Position numbers and translations under genes: made by a program. 64,000 nucleotides of DNA from a halophilic archaeon (lineage in GTDB: Archaea > Halobacteriota > Halobacteria > Halobacteriales > Haladaptataceae): positions 248,001-312,000 of the forward strand of contig QNGA01000005.1 of assembly GCA_003298465.1 (NCBI GenBank), given 5' to 3'. Below, one piece after another: positions 57,666 to 64,000 of this stretch (the first letter of the stretch is position 1; each line of letters opens with the position of its first letter). The notes under the pieces were generated by a model, which searched no databases, was not told where the DNA came from, and saw only the letters and a list, made by a program, of their open reading frames with translations.

Positions 57666-58029
57666 ACTGGCTGGATTCACGATATTGGGCTTCTGGTTCT
57701 CTGAGGCTGTATGTCCTGCTTGGTCACGTAGTTTACTGCGACGGAAATATTTTTAATTACTAGTCCCATGGTTGTGATTGTCGGGTATTGCCTTTGACTA
57801 TGGGGCTTACGCCCGACCGACTGAGAGCCTTGGAGGGCTCGCACGGAGTAGAGAGATTACTTCGGGTAGTCTCTCTACTCCCTGCCTCGACAACCATCGT
57901 GAGCTCGACAGACGAGAGCCAGAACGGAGCGTGGATCCACTCACCACGTTCCTTAGAGTGATGCTCACAGACTCTCAACAACCAGTTTGAGCTACGCACC
58001 CCAAAAGGAGTAGGAGTCAGCATAGACTT
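57666..58029. other. Intergenic region with long hairpin
   Basis: No gene is supported. The main feature is the inverted repeat at 57845-57881, listed separately. The minus-strand open frame here has no domain and spans the hairpin. Confidence 0.4.
57845..57881. ncRNA. Long perfect-stem hairpin, possible structured RNA
   Basis: GGAGTAGAGAGATTAC, loop TTCGG, GTAGTCTCTCTACTCC: a 16-bp stem with one wobble pair and a UUCG-type loop in RNA. It is too long for a normal archaeal terminator and has no run of T behind it. It could be a transposon end, a MITE or a small RNA. Confidence 0.4.
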
Positions 58030-58290
58030 CCGTTATAGCCTCTGACGAGGCAGGAATAGCCTTCATTCACGGTCACCATCCCGCTGTTCAGGCGCACACC
58101 CAAGGGTGCACCTCTATATCTTATGTGTTTAGACAGGGAGACTTAGTGATCGGGAGTCGGCCTGCCATCGTCGGTGGATTATTACCCTGTTGTCGGCTTT
58201 ATCCAACGGCTATAGCCGTGGATTTTCGCCTCGTACCTGCTATAAGTCCTGGTGAGCCGGGGTTTCCTGGATCAACGTTCCACCAGGAAG
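58030..58290 (-). mobile_element. MITE-like deletion derivative of the 56309-57665 element
   Basis: It joins a right-end hairpin (GCCTCTGACGAGGC, 58038-58051), a piece of the tnpB tail (TTCAGGCGCACACCCAAGGG, compare TTCAAGCGCACATCTACGGG near 56362) and a left end (GTCGGCCTGCCATCGTC, compare GTCAGCCTGCCATCGTG at 57571). The tnpB interior is missing. Confidence 0.55.
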
Positions 58291-58852
58291 AAAGAACAGT
58301 ACGGTGACGGTTTTCAATACCAGTATCATATCCGCTAGGATACAAAAGACATAGGTCGAGAGTTGGGTGAAGATTGTGTTAGACCCCGTCGGTGCCATCG
58401 ACGGCGGTTGAACGCTATCAGGTCAGCTTCATCGACGCTCTGAAGGACGAGACTTTCACCTCGAACTTCTCGCCATTTGTTCCACCGTTATCTATAATAT
58501 TTACATTCTCATTGTGCGCATAATCTAAACTATAGATGTCTGCCGGCGGAGCAGGCCGAGTGCCTTGGGACGTGCCCCCGAGGCGGTTCACTCTGGTCGT
58601 GTGAAGGCGGAAACAGATAGAGTACTATTATAAAGAGGAGTCATTCTATTACTAAATTAATTGCATTAACGTGCGCACGATGAAACAGCTAAGGCAGAGC
58701 AAATTGTTATCAAAATATCTCTAGAAAATATTAATAGGCTATAGGGAGTATATAGATTTGAAGTGGCATCGGCATACAGAGAATCACTCGACATGAAAGC
58801 GATGCAGGAAGGTGATCTCTAGTATCACCACCCCACGAGGATCCATCAACCA
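58291..58852. other. Intergenic region without visible gene
   Basis: GC-rich near 58380-58600, then AT-rich before the 58853 gene (AATATTAATAGGCTATAGGG near 58728 probably includes its promoter). No domain is seen in any frame. Confidence 0.35.
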
Positions 58853-59191
58853 ATGACTGCACCATCCAACAACGACTACGCATCGACCTCACGCCACTCT
58901 CTCGATACCTCGTTCAAATTACTCGCTGATGCCCAGCGACGCGCTGTCTTACAATATTTCACTGTCCAAGACACAGACGTTGCCGAGCTTACTGAACTTG
59001 TAACTCACGTTCATAGGGGGATCACTGAAGATTCCTCGCCACAGCGTGTACAACTTTCACTCAGCCAGATTCATCTGCCAAAACTAGCCGAACACGGTGT
59101 CATCGAGTATGACCAACGGAGTCAAACAGTCCGCTATCGGGGTAGGGCTACTGTTGAAGCATTGCTCACGATCGCTATGCGTCTTAATTGA
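58853..59191 (+). CDS. DUF7344-type winged-helix protein
   Basis: The product is 112 residues. It is a winged helix of the haloarchaeal DUF7344 type: LDTSFKLLADAQRRAVLQYF, RVQLSLSQIHLPKLAEHGVI, EYDQRSQTVRYRG. It is soluble, unlike the membrane-linked relative at 47185. The stop codon TGA (59189-59191) is the TGA of an IS1341-type right end (TTGACCTCCTCC), so a few native C-terminal residues may have been lost. The target genes are unknown. Confidence 0.82.
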   Translation: MTAPSNNDYASTSRHSLDTSFKLLADAQRRAVLQYFTVQDTDVAELTELVTHVHRGITEDSSPQRVQLSLSQIHLPKLAEHGVIEYDQRSQTVRYRGRATVEALLTIAMRLN

Positions 59192-59587
59192 CCTCCTCCA
59201 CGCCGTGACCGACGTGGCATCCGGCCACCGGATTTCGGCGGTCAAAGCCTTCACGATTCCACCTCGCACTCAGAGGGAACCAGCACCATACCGGGGGAAC
59301 TCTCGTTTCCTCCCTCATAGAGGGCTGTGGCCCGGCCACTGAGGTCGGTCGAAAATCGCAGATTTCGTGATGACGAAGGAGCTAGGCTCCCTCAAACCCT
59401 CCGTCGGAATCCATATCATCGCCGTGCGACCCAGCGGTGGGTCGCCACCCCTGTGGTTCGGGGATGGCCTCTCGCCGATTCCGTCACACACCATGCTACA
59501 GAAGGCCACACCGTACCGGTACGAGTTGAACCGACACCAGGTGTCCGCTTACCCTCCGCCTGAAGACGGAGGTATGCGCTCGCAACT
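59188..59587 (-). mobile_element. IS1341-type debris with right end at the regulator stop
   Basis: The right end is at 59188 (TTGACCTCCTCCACGCCG, hairpin CCACGCCGTGACCGACGTGG). At 59553-59572 there is a hairpin CCTCCGCC-TGAA-GACGGAGG followed by TATGCGCTCGC, as at 33627-33652. The part between shows no recognisable domain. Confidence 0.5.
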
Positions 59588-59960
59588 GTGAACTACTCCG
59601 CCTGACCGCGTTCGGGCCTCCCCGGCCCTCGCTTGGTGAGGACGGAGCTTCCTGTTTCTGTGTCAGAACGTGCAGGAAACGGTCCCACAGCGGTTCCAGA
59701 CTCCACAGGTGATTCCACTTTACAGGCGGTTCGGAGTGTCCCACTCCTCCCGGATGGACACTCGATTGCCGCGACCGATGCACGCTTTGTGTCACGTTTG
59801 AACACCGGACGCACTGTAGTGAGTGTCTTACTACATCGTTCGAACACGGGGGTAGTACGGCTATGGCGTCCAGTGAACGTGACGAAAGACGGCGGATGTC
59901 TCCTCTCCCTACTCACTCCCGTCGGTCGTTCGTTGAGGAAGGGGGCTTACCCGCCTGCAA
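59588..59960 (-). mobile_element. Relic of IS200/IS605-type element (tnpB tail)
   Basis: It starts with GTGAACTACTCCGCC (59588) and runs as broken minus-strand frames (HLWSLEPLWDRFLHVLTQKQ, VFKRDTKRASVAAIE). It is the inverse counterpart of 46850-47174. Confidence 0.55.
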
Positions 59961-60129
59961 TTCAGCTAAAAAGCCCGAAAGTGGATGTACAGAAGTCTTC
60001 TTCACAGAGATCTACCTTTTACATTATACTGTTACAGGTTTTCTTTTTTGCGTTATGCTCCTCTTTCCTCTAGTGTAGCCCTCTATTTCGATTTATAGGA
60101 CGAGCAGAACAAAGGCCTTCCTACTGGTA

Positions 60130-60948
60130 ATGGTGGGTATGTCGTCAGAAACTGCTGTACTCGATCAGGAGTTCGATGAAATGCTCCACTCATTGTTTGA
60201 GGATGCCGAAACAATCCTCATAGTGAACCCTGCCCCGGCGGTTTTTCGAACAACTGTGTTGACAGCCTCTACGTTTGAAGGTGAACTTCCTGACCTCCAG
60301 GTGCTTGCAGATCCAGACGTATTGAAATCGGCAGTCGACGATTTCATTCTTGCTAGCCAGATTGCGGATTTAGTTGAGCAAGACACACTGTCACTTCGAA
60401 CGACTACGGACATCGCACGGAATTCGTTATTCGTCAGTGATAACCAAATCATTACAGTACTAACCCTTAATGGAGAGCTGACGGGGCTCACATCAACCGA
60501 TTCTGATTTTGTTGACACCGTACGGACGACATTCCTGGATGAGTGGGAAGCCGGTGATACGTTTAGCCTGCGAACGCCGCCGCTTTCACGCGTAACAGAA
60601 ACACTCAACGAAGAATTCGGAGAAGATGTCCAAGATGACTTTATGATGCTGCTAGAGTCAGTTGATACTGTTCCTGGTGAGGATGATGAGCTAGATGAGG
60701 TAACAATCGCATTGTTGGTTGGCGCAAACAATAACGAGTTACTCTATGACATCAGTAAATGGGGTGAGGACATTGGACTTGCGAGCAAAGCAACGTTTTC
60801 TCGTACAAAAACAAAGCTTGAAGATAAGGATATAATTGACACAGAGAAGGTGCCGATTGAGGTCGGTCGTCCGCGCCTCCGATTACTTTTATTGACGGAC
60901 GGACTCCAAGATGTCGAGAGCCTCGCTGAGCAGGTTACTACAAAGTGA
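60130..60948 (+). CDS. TbsP-family transcriptional regulator
   Basis: The product is 272 residues. The N-terminal half is a sensor-like domain (ETILIVNPAPAVFRTTVLTA, LADPDVLKSAVDDFILASQI). The C-terminal half is a DNA-binding helix-turn-helix with the conserved block LLYDISKWGEDIGLASKATF and SRTKTKLEDKDIIDTEKVP. This strongly resembles haloarchaeal TbsP, which works with TrmB on glycolytic genes such as gapII. It is probably a paralogue, not the core-genome copy. The stop TGA lies inside an IS1341-type right end (GTGACATCCTCG). Confidence 0.85.
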   Translation: MVGMSSETAVLDQEFDEMLHSLFEDAETILIVNPAPAVFRTTVLTASTFEGELPDLQVLADPDVLKSAVDDFILASQIADLVEQDTLSLRTTTDIARNSLFVSDNQIITVLTLNGELTGLTSTDSDFVDTVRTTFLDEWEAGDTFSLRTPPLSRVTETLNEEFGEDVQDDFMMLLESVDTVPGEDDELDEVTIALLVGANNNELLYDISKWGEDIGLASKATFSRTKTKLEDKDIIDTEKVPIEVGRPRLRLLLLTDGLQDVESLAEQVTTK

Positions 60949-60980
60949 CATCCTCGCCTGCCGTATTGACTATTCCGACG
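60945..60980 (-). repeat. Solo right end at the TbsP-like stop codon
   Basis: GTGACATCCTCGCCTGCCGT matches the inverted terminus, but the hairpin beyond it is worn. No tnpB sequence follows. Confidence 0.5.
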
Positions 60981-61996
60981 AAGGAATGAGAGGGCTAGTC
61001 TCACACCCTGTGAACAGCTAAGTGGTCTCCTGTCTGTCGCGTCGCGGTTAGCCCATGCCAGGATAGTACCCGGCAATAAATTGTATAATGCCCTCTTTCT
61101 AAAATCTTTGCATAGGGGAGAGATAAAAATAACCTTAGTTTCTTTCTTCTTGTCCCGATATTAGTACACAATACTCGCGAAATGTGACTAATTGGTGAAC
61201 ACTATCGGACAGAATTATTGCATGCGGAAGTCTGACAGTTGACCACAAAAGAGCGCCTTAAAGCATAGACTCTGCTGTCGATGGCAGTATTAAGTACAAT
61301 GTATTTGTTAATTATTTCTGTCCAGTTGTGCCTTGTTAGAAAGCGTGGAATAATCCACGCTCTAAGGTGGGAACCTTCCTGACTGATATGCCGAGTGCGC
61401 CACTTTCCCTAGTCGCCTGCACCCGGCAATCAATTCTAGATTATTTAGACTAAAAAATCTTTCGTGGCACATGAAAGCAGGAGAAGGACGATCGTAAAGT
61501 TATCCATGGGATAATTTCAAAATTTCGAGATACAAAGGAACATGGGTGAGCTGCGTTCCTCATCACGTCCACGCCCTCGGTTATAATGTCGGGTGGAAGC
61601 CAATGTCACGCCAGCACCCGACATGTGACTCCAAAACATTCAATTTTAAAAATTTTAGTGTAGCGGCAGGGGAATATACAGAGGGCGAGCAATCACATCC
61701 GGTCTGAGTCGCTCGGCGATACAGCTATACAAACCGTCCAATACGATTTGGAGATAAAAATATCTTATTTGTACTTATATATCATGACGATCAAGAGTGT
61801 GTGGTTTTAGGTACCAACTTGTGAGTAGCTTATTTTATTATTATACGCTCAATATATAATGGTATGGTGAATCTTCTAGCTAGTATTGCTTCGTAGAGTA
61901 AATCAGTATTTTACTATACACATCTACAGTATTTCGAGCTTACATTAATGAACTGGCTTCTCGTTAAATTTACAATGAGGAATTGCGTTGGTGGTT
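60981..61996. other. About 1 kb gap without a protein gene
   Basis: AT-rich. A perfect hairpin AGCGTGGA-ATAA-TCCACGCT lies at 61342-61361 and could be a terminator or small RNA. I see no open frame with a domain and no tRNA. Confidence 0.4.
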
Positions 61997-62458
61997 ATGA
62001 TGACATATGAAAATATAGACGTAGAACTTGTGAATAGTCTGTTAGGCAATGGACGAGCTAGTCTTCGAAGTCTAGCCGATGAGCTTGACGTATCAGTGAC
62101 GACAGTCTCAAACCACCTGACGGAATTAGAAGAGGCTGGCGTTGTTCAAGGGTTTACTCCGCGAGTGGATTACGATGCGTTGGGCTATGATGTGACTGCT
62201 GTTATCCAGCTAAAAGTAGAAGGGAATGCACTCCCAGATATTACTGACCGGCTTCAAGGACAAACTCAGATGATTAGCGTCTATGAGGTGACTGGTGACT
62301 ATGATATCATTGCGATTGGGAGATTTACCGATACTGACGGCATGAATCAACAGATCAAGACGCTTCTCACCGATGAAGATATTAATGAAAGTAATACAAG
62401 CGTCGTTCTCAACACTGCAAGCGAACACGAACAATTCACGGTCGAAGACGGTAGCTAA
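61997..62458 (+). CDS. Lrp/AsnC-family transcriptional regulator
   Basis: The start is ATG 61997 or 62000 (the frame opens at TTG 61988). The product is about 153 residues. The helix-turn-helix is [20 protein letters not shown]; the linker is [13 protein letters not shown]; the effector/oligomer (RAM) domain is [37 protein letters not shown]. Family members sense amino acids or other small molecules and are often autoregulated. It is alone on its strand. The following gap has no gene. Confidence 0.92.
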   Translation: MMTYENIDVELVNSLLGNGRASLRSLADELDVSVTTVSNHLTELEEAGVVQGFTPRVDYDALGYDVTAVIQLKVEGNALPDITDRLQGQTQMISVYEVTGDYDIIAIGRFTDTDGMNQQIKTLLTDEDINESNTSVVLNTASEHEQFTVEDGS

Positions 62459-62622
62459 ATTACTATATTAGTGATTTAGAAGCCTATTTTTCGGTTCTTC
62501 TACTCGCGTAATAACTTCTAAAGGGAGAACGGCAATTTGCCCCCGCCAGCGGCCCCACACTGATATGGCATGGGCCTCTCCATCCTATCGAAGTGTGGTA
62601 GTCCGCCGATTAAACTGCGAAC

Positions 62623-63235
62623 GTAAACTACCCCACCCTACTCGCTCACGGCGTCGCCGTTCGCTTCGTGGGGAGGACATACTCGGCGGTGATGTGTCCT
62701 TCAACGGTTGAGAGTGTCGCGTGGTCGTCATTGAATGTCGCACACCGCTTGTCGTAGACGAGCGTCGGGGCTGTGAAATGCGGTTTCCCCGCGTAGTCAC
62801 CTTGCTTCCAGCGAGCGACGGCACTCTGTACGGCGTCGGCGGCCTTATTGCGAGCGTTCTGGACGAGATTCGCTTGCAGCCGCGTCTCTGCCCGCACATC
62901 GCCGTAGGTTGCGCGTTGGAGTTCAGCTTTACTCGTAGTCTTGTACTCGCCTTGCCACGCGTGGTCTACGACGTAGTTAGCGGCCCACAGAAACTCGGAA
63001 ATGGTTTCGTGGAGGAAGTCAGCGTCGCTGTCGGCCACGTCGAGTTTGACGCGGACGGTCCGACGTACCTCCATCCGTGTTTCAGATGGATGCTCTTGTC
63101 TTTATATCAGTAACGGTTCGGTGGGGGAATCGGCCAGCCATCGAGCGTGGCTGGTGTAGTACCGTGTCGGTTTCCCCTCCGGCCTACTCGTTCGCTTCGT
63201 CCGTTCCTTGAGGCCGGAGGCTCCACCTTGCATTA
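62623..63235 (-). mobile_element. Internally deleted IS1341-type element
   Basis: The right end at 62623 (GTAAACTACCCCACCC, compare 52655) is joined to an N-terminal tnpB fragment (next entry). The left part near 63113-63230 (CGGCCAGCCATCGAGCG and CTTGAGGCCGGAGG) resembles the left end at 57571. The catalytic part has been deleted. Confidence 0.6.
62646..63074 (-). pseudogene. TnpB N-terminal fragment
   Basis: The frame has 142 codons: MEVRRTVRVKLDVADSDADF, AANYVVDHAWQGEYKTTSKA, LQANLVQNARNKAADAVQSA, TLVYDKRCATFNDDHATLST, EYVLP, then TKRTATP and stop. The first 130 residues are the N-terminal part of a TnpB related to the one at 56309. RuvC and zinc ribbon are absent. It may still bind a guide-type RNA, but more likely it is dead. 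Confidence 0.75.
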
Positions 63236-63257
63236 CGCCTGAAACTCCTACTGCTTG

Positions 63258-63292
63258 AGCTTCTACGACGCTCACGGCGTAGAGGAGGTCAA
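63258..63292 (+). repeat. Solo right end at the stop of the PQQ-repeat gene
   Basis: Hairpin CTACGACGCTCACGGCGTAG, then GGAGGTCAA. The TCA at 63289-63291 is the reverse complement of the TGA stop of the minus-strand gene that follows. Confidence 0.6.
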
Positions 63293-63999
63293 TCGTCGCT
63301 ATCGTGCATCTTCGTAGCGAGATAGGATCCGACGCCAGCAAGTCCGCCGAGCGCTGCAAGGAATTCAAACCCTGGCTGCCCTGATGTTGAGGTTGTAGTG
63401 GTCTGTGTTGGCCTAGTTGTTGAGTGAGCACTTGTTGTCTGTGGTGTTGTAGTAGGCTGGGTGTTGTTTGTTGCTGTCGTCGAACGGGGTTGGTTTGTCG
63501 TTGTTGTCGATGTCGTCGACGGTTGATTGGTAGTGGCCGTGGCTGTTGTGGACTGGTGGCTGGTACTTGTTGTCTTGGTTTGTTCTCCACCATCAGTTGG
63601 GTTGTCTCCGTTTGTTGTGGTAGTGGTGGTCCCTGACCCGTCTCCGTTCGATCCTTTCTGATCACCGATCACATGGAAATTGCCATGATCTGTATAATAG
63701 TTATCAATAGTCGAACCCATTGGGTACGTTGCAGCGAAGATCTTGTTGTTCGCAATGACGGGTGTAAAGACGGCGGGACCGTACTCCTTAAACTCCCAGC
63801 TGCCTAATGTGTGCTGCCATTTGCGCTCGCCTGACGAAGCATCGAGTGCGACAATAATTGCTTCTCCCGCCCCACGTCCGGGTTTTGTTCGACCGCCAGC
63901 GTAAAGCACACCGTCGGCGACAGTCACGTCACTCCCGAAGTCCGCGTCCGACGATTCGTATGTCCACGCTACGTCACCTGTCGCCGCATCGAGTGCCAT
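63289..63999 (-). CDS. Surface PQQ-propeller protein with PGF-CTERM-like tail, 5' part outside window
   Basis: The frame is open to the window edge, so the gene starts beyond it. The visible 236 residues hold two PQQ-type propeller repeats (VALDASSGERKWQHTLGSWE and MALDAATGDVAWTYESSD), then a Thr-rich linker of about 90 residues, probably glycosylated. The tail is QPGFEFLAALGGLAGVGSYL plus ATKMHDSDD, resembling the PGF-CTERM signal that anchors haloarchaeal surface proteins via archaeosortase; the tail here is acidic, not basic as is usual. The TGA stop is part of an IS1341-type right end, so the original end (perhaps the basic residues) was replaced. Confidence 0.78.
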   Translation of the reverse strand: MALDAATGDVAWTYESSDADFGSDVTVADGVLYAGGRTKPGRGAGEAIIVALDASSGERKWQHTLGSWEFKEYGPAVFTPVIANNKIFAATYPMGSTIDNYYTDHGNFHVIGDQKGSNGDGSGTTTTTTNGDNPTDGGEQTKTTSTSHQSTTATATTNQPSTTSTTTTNQPRSTTATNNTQPTTTPQTTSAHSTTRPTQTTTTSTSGQPGFEFLAALGGLAGVGSYLATKMHDSDD

Positions 64000-64000
64000 T

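Noticed and set aside
61000..61990. Possible tRNA or stable RNA in the 1-kb gap
   Set aside because: I found no cloverleaf and no T-loop motif, only one short hairpin.

Overview
The window comes from a halophilic archaeon (Halobacteria). The protein families are haloarchaeal: acidic proteins with twin-arginine (Tat) signals, a TbsP-type regulator, DUF7344-type winged helices, a small DUF7503-type membrane peptide, a PGF-CTERM-like tail and haloarchaeal IS200/IS605/IS1341 and IS6 elements. It is an accessory region, because AT-rich intergenic DNA alternates with about twenty insertion-sequence copies, mostly decayed. I see no rRNA, tRNA or CRISPR array.

Layout. 1-3.6 kb is insertion-sequence debris with one small membrane protein. 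3.7-21.6 kb is a carbohydrate-oxidation cluster whose proteins mostly carry Tat signals: two DUF1080 (3-keto-disaccharide hydrolase) proteins, one with a tandem domain; three sugar-phosphate-isomerase-type TIM barrels, two of them exported; two large PQQ-dependent sugar dehydrogenases with a cupredoxin domain at each end, one also carrying a ThuA domain; and a laccase/CotA-like multicopper oxidase. 21.7-26.4 kb resembles the Ebo cluster: a type I phosphodiesterase (EboF-like), an inositol-3-phosphate synthase-like enzyme, a TatD-type hydrolase (EboB-like), a TIM barrel (EboE-like) and a small zinc-ribbon protein. 27.0-33.4 kb holds an IclR regulator and a BMP-type (nucleoside/sugar) ABC importer operon.

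33.8-50.1 kb holds a DUF7504-like protein, an intact solo TnpB, a thioredoxin-fold lipoprotein, DoxX, a CHRD-domain protein, a 1572-residue three-unit multicopper oxidase with an FG-GAP end, a CHAT/caspase-like protein facing a 43-residue membrane peptide, a winged-helix membrane protein and an LVIVD beta-propeller. 50.4-64 kb is rich in mobile elements (an IS605-type TnpA/TnpB pair, an RHH/TnpB pair, several relics) mixed with small regulators (PadR, RHH, DUF7344, TbsP, Lrp) and ends in a truncated PQQ-propeller surface protein.

Working model (inference): glycosides are oxidised outside the membrane by the PQQ enzymes, electrons pass through the fused cupredoxins towards the multicopper oxidase, and keto-sugars are cut by the DUF1080 proteins and rearranged by the exported TIM barrels. 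Import through the BMP-type transporter, under IclR control, would follow. Insertion sequences have reshaped this locus. One dehydrogenase has lost its Tat signal next to a TnpB relic, and at least five genes end inside the right end of an IS1341-type element, which supplies their stop codon.
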